A stretch of DNA of 64,000 nt. Source: Arthrinium phaeospermum (taxonomy: Eukaryota > Ascomycota > Sordariomycetes > Amphisphaeriales > Apiosporaceae). The stretch is taken from contig QYRS01000002.1 in assembly GCA_006503535.1 (NCBI GenBank), forward strand, positions 124,001 to 188,000, given 5' to 3'. How positions within the stretch are numbered: the first letter of the stretch is position 1; each line of letters begins with the position of its first letter. This document shows, piece by piece, positions 41,885 through 53,990 of the stretch. The position numbers and the translations under genes were made by a program. Below the pieces are notes generated by a model. That model did not search any database and was not told where the DNA came from. It saw only the letters and a list, made by a program, of their open reading frames with translations.

Positions 41885-44354
41885 ATGCGGCCCGGGCCCC
41901 TGGTCGTCGCACTCGGATTGCTTGAAGCGGGACGAGCATCCGCAGATACCCACCGCAAATGGACATATTCTGACTGGAAAGCCGGCGCGATTTTCAAGCG
42001 TCAAAGTGGCGCTGCTGCTTGTCCAGTGCCCCAAGATGTCTCGGTCACGGCGCCGAAGGGAACCCCTTTCGTGCCCTTGTCGCAACCGGAGCTGGACTCC
42101 ATCGTGGAATGGCTCGGGGGCTCGGCGCTGGGGCTGAACTTGTCGGACCCGTCTAGCGCCACGCTGGCGATGAGCGACAACTACATCTCCCACATCGAGA
42201 TTCTCAAACCGAACAAGACGGACGTCACGAGCTATCTCAGTGGCGACTCCAGCTCGGTACCGCGATATGCGCGCGTGGTGATCAATGAGGGAGCGGCTAC
42301 GGTGCCCGGCGTGGTTCAATACTACGTAAGTAACCATGCAAAGCGCCCAAGTTACTTGGACACAACTGACTGACATCTGCAGGTCGGGCCTCTGCCAATT
42401 TCGGACTCGACGACCATGAGACCTCTGGACTACTTCTACAATGGCCCGAACGGCCCCAAGGTACTGTACAGCGGCGGCCTGTTCGACGCGCCCCGGCAGA
42501 GGGCGGTGGAGGCCATCGTCGCGACCACCATGGCGAGCATCGCGGACATCACCCTCAACCTCACCGGGCTGGCCTACTACGGGTCCGACGACAACCGGAC
42601 CAACGCCGAGTACTTTGTCCAGAACCCGTACTCGACCGACGGCACCACGGGGGTGACGTGGCTCCCGTGGCGGCGGCGCGCCCCGAACCCCTGGGACCAG
42701 CCCTCGGACCTCTACGTCAGCTTTGACATTGCCGGGACGGATGCTTCTCTATACCACCTCAGGATGATCGTGTACAATCTCGTCGTGTATAATTCGACTG
42801 ATGATTTCCGTGCGGCGTGGTCGGCGGGCGAGATCACCAAGACTCCTAACCCGACGACCAACGACTCGTTCCTGGACAAGGATCGTACTGGGCCCGTGCG
42901 AGATCTCGAGGATCGGTTCGCTCCTACGGTGCTCACTCTGGACGGGAACAGATACCGTGTGGATAACGTCAACAAGTATTTGACGTACATGGGGTGGTCC
43001 TTCTACACCAGGTTCGACAAGGATGTCGGGATCCAGTTCTACGACATCCGGTTCAAGGGCGAGAGCGTCCTGTACGAGCTGTCCCTTCAGGGTAAGCACA
43101 TCCATGCACACATCATTTCGAGTCCTACAACGCTAACTTGTAGTAGATGCACTCGTCCAATATGCAGGGAACAACCCTTTCCAGACCGGGACAGCTTACA
43201 GCGACCGCTTCTACGGCATTGGCGCCCAAGCAGTCCGTCCCATCCCGGGCTACGACTGCCCGTACCACGCCACCTACTGGAACGCCACGTTCAACGACGG
43301 CACCAGCCTGCGGACCATCGACCGGGCGATCTGCATCTTCGAGACGGACATGGGCGCCCCCCTGACGCGCCACAACGTCTACGGCCAGTGGGAGCAGTCG
43401 ACCAAGGGCTCCAAGCTGGTGGTGCGCATGATCGCGACGCTGGGCAACTACGACTACCTCTGGGACTACGGCTTCGCGGTGGACGGCAGCCTCGCCGTCG
43501 ACGCCCGCGCCTCGGGCTACGTCCAGGCCAACTACTACCGCCCCGACGACGCCGGCCGCTGGGGCCCCCGCATCGGCGAGACCATCTCGGGCACCATGCA
43601 CACCCACGTCATGAACTTCAAGGCCGACTTCGACCTCGTCGACGCCCGCAACTCCTTCCGCCGCACCGACCTCGTCGTCGAGAACGTCACGCAGCCGTGG
43701 TACCCCGAGCGCGGCGTCTTCGAGACGATGCGGTACGCCATCGGCGACATCGCGTCCGAGGCGGGCGGGCTGCTCGACCTGCCGCCCAACGGCCAGTCCA
43801 TGTACACCGTCGTCAACAAGGACCGCCTCAACGCCTGGGGCGAGCCGCGGGGGTACCGCATCACCCCCGGCCTGAGCAACGTCTACCTGCCCTCGCGCAA
43901 CTCGCCCTTCCTCCTCAAGTCGGGCGAGCACGCCAAGCAGGCCTTCGCCGTGTCGCGGCAGCACGACACGGAGCCCGCCTCGACGGCGGCGCTGTCGGGC
44001 AACGTGCCCGAGGCGCCCCTGGTGGAGTTCTGGGACTTCTTCGCCGACGACGAGTCCCTGGACCAGGAGGACCTCGTCGTCTGGGCCAACTTGGGGATGC
44101 ACCACTTCGTGCGGGCCGAGGATCTGCCCAACACGCTCGCGGCCGAGGCGCACGCGAGCGTCGTGTTTGCGCCGCAGAACTGGGGCGACGGCGGGGAGAA
44201 CACGCGCGACCTGGCCAACGCCGTCATCTACCGCGCCGACGGCGACACCGACAGCGCGGGCGTCGTGGTGCCCGAGACCAATGGGGTGGAGGCGCCGTCC
44301 TGCTTGTTGTTGGGGGCGGACGATGAGCTGCTGGGGGTGTTTGAGGACCAGTGA
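41885..44354 (+). CDS. Secreted copper amine oxidase (TPQ enzyme)
   Basis: Three exons: 41885-42325, 42383-43091 and 43147-44354, 785 residues. Introns are GTAAGT...CTGCAG and GTAAGC...TAGTAG; the second junction restores SLQDALVQYAGNNPF. The N-terminus has a signal peptide (VVALGLLEAGRASA). The topaquinone precursor is Tyr485 in LGNYDYLWDYGF; the predicted catalytic base is Asp403 (SDRFYG, 82 residues earlier, the usual spacing); copper ligands are His535 and His537 (MHTHVMNF) plus a His in MHHFVRAEDLP (702/703). The enzyme oxidises primary amines to aldehyde, NH3 and H2O2; secretion would allow use of environmental amines as nitrogen source. Length fits the larger fungal secreted group. All key residues are present. 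Confidence 0.92.
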
Positions 44355-46909
44355 TGCGGCAGGGGCAGGTGCGAAATGAGAAATTGGATTGCAACGTACA
44401 TGCACGGGTGGCACGTATGGGCTGGGCTGGGATCATATCACATTTGGTCATCGTAATTACTCAGTGAATGAATCCGTATTGGTTTTTCATAACGCTTTTC
44501 TATTAATTGAGCCGATTGATATCGCTTTCCCAATGGCTCGGCAAGTACTGTGATGGTCCCAAAGGAGAAACGTGAGAAACTCATGGATGAGGAGGGGGTG
44601 CAGCGTGTTTATCGAGGATTCTGCTTAAGCGAACCAGCTGCCAACGTCTCCGCGGGCACCCAATTACCGTACCGGTACTTCTTGGTTCGTTTCGTTCCTC
44701 GCTTCTCGCTTCTCGCTTCTCCACCATCTGGGCAGAGTCTGCAAGGTCTTGCATTTTCTTTTCTTTTCATCTCGTCAATCAATCGATGGAGCCCAAGAGC
44801 CCGGACAGAGTCGCCGATCATGACCAGTTTGCGGTCGCTGGCCCGTTCAGACGGGCGTTTTGACTCGTCGGGGGGGGGAATGGTCGCGGGGAAGTCCTAG
44901 GGCCTTCTGTAGTTGTGGGGTTCAATGTTAAGTTGGTTGGGTTTGTTGGTCCGCCGACTTTCTGTTCCTAGTCCAAAAAACCGGTCCCCTGTAAAATGGT
45001 GCATCAGTGGTTCCTTTCTTGCATCAGCGACAGCCGGCGCGTTCAGGAATCAACAAGTCATGCTCAAAATCGGTATCAAGAGAATGGTAGCTGGAAGGGA
45101 TTCACGTGCCAATTCATTCATGCGGGGTCGTATATACCAAGGCGTATCAATTGCACTGGTAGTCATAATAGAATGTAGGAGATGATAAGTCGGATGCAAG
45201 AGCAGTGGCATTGCAGTCTGGTCGTTGGTCACAAAAAGGTTGCGTCGTACCGCCCAGATCGGCGCCCCTCGAGTTTGAAGTGGGGGCGGATTAGGCGTCA
45301 GTCAGAATCTTGTTCGCCAACCTTGTCCACCACCCCTCGCTCCGTTGGGCGAGCTTGCAAGTCCGTCCCAACAGATCAGCCCTATCTGCCGTTTTCCAGT
45401 CACCCAAGGAAAATGAGGGAGAAAGAAAAAAAAGAGGGCGAAGTCTCTCGCATCGGATGACCTGTGGAGGCCGGCAAGGACTGGGCGGAGTTGCTTGCGG
45501 CACGGTTCTGGGTTCAGGGTTCCATCCGTTTGGGTGCTCATAAGGCTTCGCAGAAGCACAGCAGCGGCGTGTCGCGTTTGCATCGCCTCGATGTCACTGT
45601 CAGGGCGCTTCAGGAAGCAATCCCCGTCTTGGCCGGTCGGATGCAGGAAGGTCAAGCCATATTGATCGCCCAATATAACGGCAACGGCAGATGCAGCCCG
45701 TCCCCCCCTTTCCCTGTCGATCTGGAATGTTCCAAGAGGCGCCCGATACTACGTCTTGCGATCTGCCGTACTCATCATGACGTTGGACAGGCATATCTCT
45801 CTCTCTCGCCCGTCCGATGCAGTGCAACATCAAGGTTGTAGACAGCAAACAAGCGGCTGACGAGAGTGCCCAAACCAGAACCAAACCGCCCAGGAGAAGA
45901 GCTGGCCAGCAGGGCCTCGGGTTGGTATCACGTCATACGCCCTGGTGGTCTGGCAGCCCAATGCAACACCTGGCGCCATACAGAGGATAACGCGCATCCC
46001 ACGGGTACGACTGCGGCAGTTTGCGTGCGTGTTGGGTGTCTGAAGGAAAGACTGCTCGTCAACCTCGGGAGGGGAGAGGGAGATCTTCTGTTGTAAGCTG
46101 AGATTATATTGATCGGGTAAGGGCTCGCTTGCTGCATGCCGGAATGTATGCCGTCGGATGTAAGCTCGGATGCCGAAAAGGGCATTTTACCGGTGAGTCG
46201 ATGTGCAGCCGGTCGGGGCGAAGAGCGGTGACACAGGACCTTTGCCCGTCGTGTGCGGTGTGCTCTTGGGGGGTTTCCCGTCGTCGCCAGACCGGTGCAC
46301 CGGTGTACCGGGGAATTCCCTTGACTTTTCTCTATCGCAGGCCAAGCAAGGTACCTCATCTAGATTATATCGCCTGCATGTGCCAAGCTAAGCTGGGCTT
46401 GCAGGACGGGGCATGGGTTTTTGGGTGGGGCCCCCCTGTGCAGCAGCTGTGCCCAATGAAGCGCCAGATGCAAGGGGCGCTCTATCGCCAAGCGGGCTAT
46501 TCGCGGGTCTTGTCGCCGGGGGCCCCAAGGCAGGGACCACGAGACCTTGACAGCAATCAAGCCACTTGGAGTCGGAATGAGCTGTCAAGACTCATAACTA
46601 GCAACTGCGCCCCCTCCTGAGGCATCCGGATTATGGGGGAAAAGGGAATTTCACGTTTGGCAGTGAGTGGGTTGGCTCCCAAAGCCATTTTCCGCCGTCC
46701 CTTTCCTGGATATCACAGTCCAGCCCAGCGACTATTTCTTTTTCTGTTTCCCCCTTTGTTTTCACTTGCTGCTGTGGGTACCATCAGTTTTTGTAAACAA
46801 CACCATCGTGACGGGTTCCCAGCATACGTTACATACTGCAGACGAGTCCTCCCAACCCCGACAAAACCAAAAACGATAAGCCCTTTAATTCTGATCCTCT
46901 GTGGACACG
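44355..46909. other. Long intergenic region (2.5 kb)
   Basis: No gene could be supported. Several frames of 60-160 codons overlap on both strands without family resemblance. It includes a run of nine or more G near 44870 and a short A-rich tract near 45425. Confidence 0.45.
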
Positions 46910-47688
46910 ATGACGACGGACCTGAACCTCACCTTCTACCCCGCGCCGGCGCCCAACGGGACCGGGGTGCTGGTGCTGCCCGGCGGCGGCTACGGCAACA
47001 TCTCGTGGGACAACGAGGGCCCGCCGCCGGCCGCCTGGCTCAACGCGCGCGGCTTCGACGCCTGGGTCCTGCGCTACACGGTCGACAGCCACCGCGGGGC
47101 CGTCGCGCCCGTCTACCCTGCGCCGATCGACGAGGCGGTGGAGGCGGTGGGGCACATCCGCGCCAGCGGGCGGGTCGCCACGCTGGGGGTCTGGGGCTTT
47201 TCCGCGGGGGGGCACCTGGCCGCCATCACGGCTACCACCACCACCGTTACCACAGCTACCAATGGCTTGAAGAAGAAGACAGGGGAAGAAGATGACGCCG
47301 AAACAGACAAAGGGACTTCCATCGTGGACTTCGCCATCCTCACCTATCCCGTCATCACCATGCACCCCGACGCCATGCACGAGGGCTCCCTGCGCAACCT
47401 GCTCGGCCCCGACGCCGCCGAGGCGACGCGCCGGGCCATGTGCGCTGAGACGCGCGTGGGCGCCCACACGCCGCCCACCTTCCTGTTCCACACCTCCAAC
47501 GACCCGATCGTGCCGGTCCAGAACACGCTGCTGTTCGCGGGGCCCTGGCGCGGCACCGCCGCCCGTTCCGGCTGGTGATCCTGCCCGACGGGCCGCACGG
47601 CATCGGGCTGGCCGTGGACGACGCGGAGCGCAGCTGGACGGGGGAGCTGGAGCGGTGGATCGTGGGGTTCGTGGCGGCGGAGGCTTGA
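46910..47688 (+). CDS. Alpha/beta-hydrolase (esterase-like), G-run frameshift
   Basis: The start is the ATG at 46910 (the frame opens earlier only at a GTG). The fold is an esterase of the BD-FAE/acetylxylan-esterase-like type: oxyanion loop VLVLPGGGYGNISW (about 18-31), nucleophile elbow GFSAGGH with Ser98, acid Asp198 in TSNDPIVPV, and catalytic His in LPDGPHGIGLA. The His block lies one frame away: after NTLLFAG the frame hits TGA at 47576-47578, while a missing G in the run at about 47538-47541 would restore one frame to TGA at 47686, about 260 residues. No signal peptide, so probably intracellular. A Thr/Lys-rich insertion (TTTTVTTATNGLKKKTGEED) is unusual. Substrate unknown. Confidence 0.72.
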
Positions 47689-48254
47689 GGGGGCGGAAAC
47701 TAAGACAGGGGACAGGAAGAAAGAAAGACACCGAAACTGGAGGGAAGATGGAGGGACGGCTGCTGAAAGAGACAGAGAGAAAGACGAACGGAGATCAATA
47801 GACTTGCATGGGCCGGATTTAGCATTACTAGATGTCAGTACATCCGGAGTTTCGGGATCGGAAGCATCAAAGGTTAGAAGAGAGGACACCAAGGCATGGC
47901 CATTATTAGATGACACCGTCTGCGAAGGCGTGGAGGAACAAATCGAGGGTGGATTTCCTGGCAGCCCATCTCTGCTCACACATGACAAAAGCCATACTCA
48001 TCAGCCCAGGTACCACTGTTTTGACGTCAGTGGTAGGAAAGTAGCAATATGCCTCTGCGGGACAACATGGGTGTTTACTCACTTGGCATGGGGAAGACTA
48101 GCTGCTAAGGCGCCAGATAATTGGGCATTGTATTCTCACAGGTCCAACATTGGAACATGAAAATGTCTCAAAACATCGTATTCCAATATGAAAGGGTATC
48201 GAACTAGTAAACAGACACACACACAAGAACCCCACCAACACCAAAAGCAAAGCT
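47689..48254. other. Convergent 3' intergenic
   Basis: About 0.57 kb between the hydrolase (+) and the membrane-protein gene (-). No gene was seen. Confidence 0.4.
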
Positions 48255-49797
48255 CTAGTATCCCTTCCCCAGCGAGTCTCGGTCCGGCGACCCGGAGTTG
48301 GACCCCCGGCCCCGGACCGCCCCGTTGGAGAACGCGGGCGGGTTCGTCCAGGGCGCCGCGGCGTGCAGCGGGTTGGCCTCGTACTCGATGTGGACCTCGC
48401 GCGTCGTGTAGATGCCCATCCGCGGGTCCCTGTTGTTGTTATTACCACCACCGCCACCGCCACGACTGCCCCCGCTGCCGCCCGAGTCGTGATGCCGGTG
48501 GAAGACGGCCGCGTCCGGTGGCCGCTGCGGGTGTTGTTGCTGCTGCTGCAGCTCCTGGTTCAGCCGGTGGTTCTCGAGCTCCGTGTACGAGTAGGTGCTG
48601 CCGCGGCTGCCCTTGCTGCCGTTGGGGCTGCGGTGCAGGACCGAGTCGACCACTTTGCGCATGCGGCCGGTGCTGCGGTTGGTCGAGACGTTGGACAGCT
48701 GGCCCGTCATCGTTGTGGTCGTGGCCTGCGTCATGTTGCCGAAGGTCGTGTTGTTGGAGATGTCCTCGTGCTCCCACATCTCCAGCCGCCGCTGCTTGGC
48801 CACCTTGGCGATGAGCTCGGCCATGGACATCTCGATGTTGAGCTTGACCATGTAGGCCAGGGGGTGGAACTGCATGTAGCTGTGGGGTACGGCTGTTAGT
48901 CGGTGCCATGATAGATCCCTCTCCCCCGATGGTAGTACTCACACAAAGGTGTTCCTCAGGCTCATCATGGAGATGATGAGCACGTCCATGCTGAGGGAGA
49001 AGCAGATGATGAACATGTTGAAGCGCACCAGCGTCTTGTACTTGGTGAGCCCGTTGGAGACGAGGTTGCGCTGGACGATGACGATGAAGTAGATGTTGAG
49101 GGCGGCATCAATAATAAGGTAGATGCACTTTTCGCAGCGGTCCCACCACAGGTTGATCCACATGTAGCGCGCCGAGATCTGGAGGCGGGCGGGGATCCAG
49201 ATGTTGTAGACGGTGATGTTGACCATGGTGATGACGACGGCCACGATGGCCTTGAGCTGCCGCGTCCAGCGCTTGTCGTGGATCAGGATCGAGCACCGGT
49301 TGATGATGATCTGCAGCAGGAAATGGACCTGCAGGGCCCAGAGTGTGACTAGTAATTGGCACATTCGTTGGTCAGTCTACCAGAGTACGGGTTTCGTTTC
49401 TAATAACAAGAGGCTTTTGCGGTGTTACCATACGGATACCGAAGTAGTAGGCCAGACTAGAGACCCCCAATATGTCAGTAATTGTTTATCTTTATGTCTT
49501 GCCCGAGGACGTCTCCCCACAAGGGCTCACTCACGATGGATTCAAGATGTGTTCCAGGTACAGAAAGCACATGAGGGCGAAGCCCGCGCAGACGAGTATC
49601 TCACCCCAGATCATGATGATGTAGGGGCTCCGGAAGACGCGGCCGCCGCGCTTCTTGTAGCCGTGCCACGTCTGCCGGACGGCCGTCCACGTCGTGAGCC
49701 ATCCGAAGCCGATGGTGAAGCCAAACGCGAGCGAGGCGATGATGTAATCTTCTGTCGTGACCGGCTCGGGGACATAGTGAGGCGAGACGTAGCTCAT
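48255..49797 (-). CDS. Polytopic integral membrane protein, conserved fungal, function unknown
   Basis: Four exons: 49797-49535, 49456-49434 (only 23 nt), 49348-48943 and 48879-48255, 438 residues. The joins give NPSLAYYFGILTLWALQVHF and LRNTFVYMQFHPLAYM; donors are GTGAGT, GTATGG and GTGAGT. About six or seven membrane helices are visible (for example IIASLAFGFTIGFGWLT, ILVCAGFALMCFLYL, TLWALQVHFLLQIII, AIVAVVITMVNITVYNI, FNMFIICFSLSMDVLIIS). A long cytosolic tail rich in Ser, Gln, Gly and Asn (YTELENH, QQQQQ, GGGGGGNNNN) follows the conserved KLNIEMSMAELIAKVA helix. The layout resembles a seven-helix receptor-like protein of Pezizomycotina, but no ligand or retinal lysine could be identified. 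Confidence 0.8.
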
Positions 49798-52700
49798 GGT
49801 CCGCCGTTGCTGAAGATTGTGATCTCTTGTTCTCCTTCTTCTTTTACCTCCTTTCTTTTTGTTTTGTTTTATTCTTCTGGTAGGTGCTAGGAGCGGCGCC
49901 GTGTAGACGGTTCGGAAGTTTGCTGGCGGATTCGGAGTTCGACCATTGGGGCAGAAACGTCTTGTTTCAAAACATCGAGTTTCTAAGAAAGACTTTGTTC
50001 GTTTCGCCGTTTGGTTATCCCCCCTTTTTTTAGAGAAAGAGCTCTTCAAACGCGGCGGCTTCAAGTAATAGTAAAGAAGGATGGCAGGTGGCTATGAATG
50101 TATGTATGTAGTAGTAATATGATCCGCAGTAGTCCACCCGCGGAGAGGGGAGAGAGAGACGAAGGCTCTTGTGGCAAAATTGGAGCCGATAGCTGGGAAG
50201 GATGCTCCCAAAATACCATGTCCTCTACATACCACTACCACTACACATTTCCCTTATTCCCATTGAGCCACGAGACGGGGCAGAGCTCGCGAGTCATAGG
50301 GGAGGTGAATCGTTCTTCTCTCCCGCCCATGGTTTCATCCTTACGCGAGGAGCGGTTGAGACTGGCGGAGATGGGGCCGTCGGAGAGCGTCTTGTTGCAC
50401 AACTCGATGCCAGCTCTACGTGGTCGACTGTGCAAATCGGGGGATTAGAGTTCGCCGCGGCACCGCCTGGCCGAGCTGATGGTCAGGCCAGGAAGCAGGG
50501 AAGCGGGGCATCGGTAGGGAGAACAAACAGTGAACTGGGCGAACTGGAGGGCGGGAAGGGCACTGACGAGTCGTGATGGATCGGCCGTGCTGCGAAGGCT
50601 ACGACGCCTTTGGTTACGCCATAACTTTATTTCAGCTTAGGCCGTTCCCTCCTACTCATTCGGGGCCCTTTTGGAGTCTTGGCCCTCCCAACGCTGTAGG
50701 GCTAAGGCACTCCGGATGACGCATGGACAGGGGGCATGTTTTAACTTTTCCGTGGACCGGCCTAACGCGGGGGGGTCGACTTGACGAACCCATTGCGTGC
50801 CGTTCGGTCGCTCGCTCAATTCTTCCATCGACGTTCTGCATCGGCATCTACTGTACGACTACTCTGTCAGAGGTTTATCTGGAGGAGATGGAAATCCGGA
50901 GATGAAGCACCGGAAGATTGGGGCTCGTTGGCAAGGCTTTGGAAAACGGGCTGGTCACAGAAACAAGTTGCAGTCACTGCGGCGGACGAGCCATGATGCA
51001 TCCGAATATGACAGTAACACATACACTTCATGACAACGTCTCAGCAGCAGTGTCACAGGCTTACCATCCTATTGAGTAGACCACTCTCGCCCCCAATCTG
51101 GTCATGTCCGCGACTCCAGCAGTGATATCGATCGAAAGGTCTCGTCGCCCTCATCGGGGCTTCCAAATCACAATGCTTAATTACCTAACTGACAGTACAA
51201 CCAGCGAATAACCAGCGAATCGCGAGGCCCTTTCCCTGGCCCATCCAGTATTACAGTAATACCACTTGTGCAGGTCGGGCACTTACCGCTACTGTAATAA
51301 TACTACGCACCACACCTGCGCCCGCTTCCTAGTGGGCCAACCAGCCAACCACGCCATTCTGACTTCATGGCTGTGAAACATGTGTCGAATAAGGTTCCCG
51401 AGCCTCCTCTGAGTAATCAAGGGAAGCTCCCTCGCAACCGCTTTCTGCTTCGGGTGTCGGATACTGCACCCTCACATTCGCCGTTCCCGATGCAGCTGCA
51501 CAAGTCAAGACCACATCCCTGCATCCGGCCAGACCAAGAAACGGGCGTGGGGTGTGGCGAACGGTTGGTGACCGGGAGGGTGGCAGGTGGAACTCCAACT
51601 GCCAAGGAAGCATACCCACAAGCTTCTTCTACCGACAGTCTAACACAGAATAGAGTTCTTCTAGAACTCGCCCTACCCCGTCCTGCCCCCATCCCTCCGC
51701 TCGCTCCGTTCTCGCCCGATACCCGGAGCCGCACGCTCCCCCGCATCGCAGGGGAGAAGAATAGGTCATCACGGGTCCACAGCCCATTTCGATGTGCGTT
51801 CTCCATACTCACATACTTGATACTTACCACTTCAATTTTTGATCTCCAGTAATGAGCCACACTTTGACAGGTCGATGACAGTCGATCTGCTCCACCTGGG
51901 TCCCAAACAACGGCCAATCCAGCCACCAGCAACCAACCTGCGCTTCTGACCTGCGGCCTGCCTGCATGAACTGCTACTACTGTACACTGGCCAATGCCCC
52001 CCTTGGAATCTCATCGGCACGTGGCTCTCCAACGCTTGTCATGGACGAACCCCAACCATGCACCCTGCATTTGGAGTCTAGCCCGCAGCTTTGACCAACT
52101 GTTTACATATTTCTCCATTGCGAGGGTGGTGGGAAACTAGATTCGAGCAGGACTCACTAACGGCCCATCCGTCCCGACTTGATCTGCCGTGGCCACAGCC
52201 GTTTCTTTTTCTTCCGACACGAGTTTCTGCCATTTTTCCTGTCTTTTCTCCTGCCGTAGCGGAAGATGGCTCCCGAGGCTTGCCCCATTGCTTATTCACT
52301 ACTACCACTAATACAGTACTACTCCTACTGCGTGACTTAGTAAGGGAGCAAACCAATATTGCTGCTCCCTTGGCAATCAACGCTGACGCAGCCCGTCGGG
52401 CCGGGAGCATCTGCCAATGCGGCAGTGATTCGACGGCCAGCAGCGAGACTCGTGTGCGGTGCGCCGTCTCTTCCGTTTATCTACCTTCAAATCCCCAGAC
52501 TTGCCTGACACATGCCATGCATGTCGATCTTTCGTCTTCCCAAACCCCGAACTCAATCGTTCTGTTCTCTCGGTGTTACCGTCGCTACCACCTGCCTCGC
52601 ACGGGATCGAGACCGGTACGACGGCACGGCACCGGGAGAAGGACAGTCAATTGCCCTTTCTCCTCGGTCTTGGCCGGTCGGTTTTGAGCATGCTTGCCCC

Positions 52701-53990
52701 TTGGTATAGGCAGCCTACCCTCATAAGCACTACTGGGCTGCATTCCAAGAGTTGGTCCGTATGCTGTACTGGCCCGCGCGCCCGGATCTACTGACCTGGT
52801 GCCCAATCTCGATCGCGTAATGCAACGAGGTGTCTCGAGAGTAACATTTCGGCCTGGAACGTGTTACGGAAACGGTTCACGAGAAGCTTCTTCGACGTCG
52901 GTGTCTGCAACACGCTCGTGCAAATGTAACCCTTCGACAGCTTCTATGCAATTGTCCTGGATTCCGATGTTCTGCCGCAACGGACAAATGCAATGTCCGT
53001 CGACGAGCATGTCAACTCGTGACGGCTGCCCTTCTCGGTTCCAGTGTCCCACGTTGTGGACTTCACTCTAAATTCATGACAAACGGAGTCAATACCAGGT
53101 TACTTACTCTAGGGGAAGGAAGAGGGGGTCGACAGTTCCATTCCAAACATGATACTATTTGGAAACTAACTCTGTCCGTCTTCGAGAGAGGCAAGCCACT
53201 TCAACTGTAGACTCCGAAGTAATATGGCCCTACCTAATCTTTCGCACCTAGACATGGCATTCTTGGAAGTAACTGTCTTACTCTAGGACACACAAGCCGA
53301 ATTGTGATACCAGAGGGAACTGCTGCTCGTACTTGTTCAAGGGACCACACGATCTCACGGCCAAGCTCTCACAAGACAGATTCTGTACGCCCGACCCGTT
53401 CTTGAAACCAGTTCTGGTTAAATACCCAACGGCGGACCTGCATGCAATATGTCGCGAGACCATGCTAGGGATGCGCCGACTGCTATATCTAGATAGCCAT
53501 ACATCCCTCACCGCCACTAGTGGCGATTCCGCATCCAAATCCGGTGGACTATGCATTTTCAGCATGGAGAAAGACAACTGGCGTGTGAGTTCTCAGTGCC
53601 ACCGGCTCAGGTTCAGCATGTATAACCAAAACCAATCTGCCGAGGGAGGGCTTTGGTTGGCCAAACTCTTGCTTTGGTGCTCGGGGACGCCCCGGATCTA
53701 ACCCCCAGTTATCAGGGGAGGGCGTTACGGAGGACTTGATCAACTACAAGCCCATGCCGCTTTAGCTGTTTCCAAAGAGGCGTCCAAGGAGTCCTCTTAA
53801 GTTTGGGCCCACTCAGTCTTGGCTTTTGCAAACAAGCTTAAAAGGGGCCCGCTGAGCCACCAACCCCGGAAACGAGTCTCGGGAGCCCTCGCCCTACGAA
53901 GCACAGTACGCCTTCTCCCACTGAAGCCGCGAGATAGTCAACCCTTTGCTACTTTACCTAATTATATCACAAGCTCGGGTGATCGCCATC
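49798..53990. other. Gene-poor stretch (4.2 kb)
   Basis: The largest gene-free interval. Frames of 100-200 codons occur (for example 51367-51852 and 52091-52687 on the plus strand) but compete with antisense frames and resemble nothing known. A perfect 15-bp palindrome, GTATTACAGTAATAC, lies near 51250, with a related block just downstream. It may hold decayed sequence; nothing could be annotated. Confidence 0.45.

Noticed and set aside
43125..44414. 429-codon minus-strand frame
   Set aside because: It is antisense to the amine-oxidase third exon; the oxidase has all catalytic and copper residues.
46829..47731. 300-codon minus-strand frame
   Set aside because: It is antisense to the alpha/beta-hydrolase, whose catalytic motifs are clear on the plus strand.
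51367..51932. Overlapping frames of 161 (+) and 171 (-) codons
   Set aside because: Both strands are open, neither shows motifs, and neither extends by splicing.
52861..53030. Possible LysM-like relic (FDSFYAI... preceded by CNTLVQM and a stop)
   Set aside because: Only a few residues resemble LysM, key Trp/Asn/Cys are missing, and no signal peptide or second domain could be tied to it.
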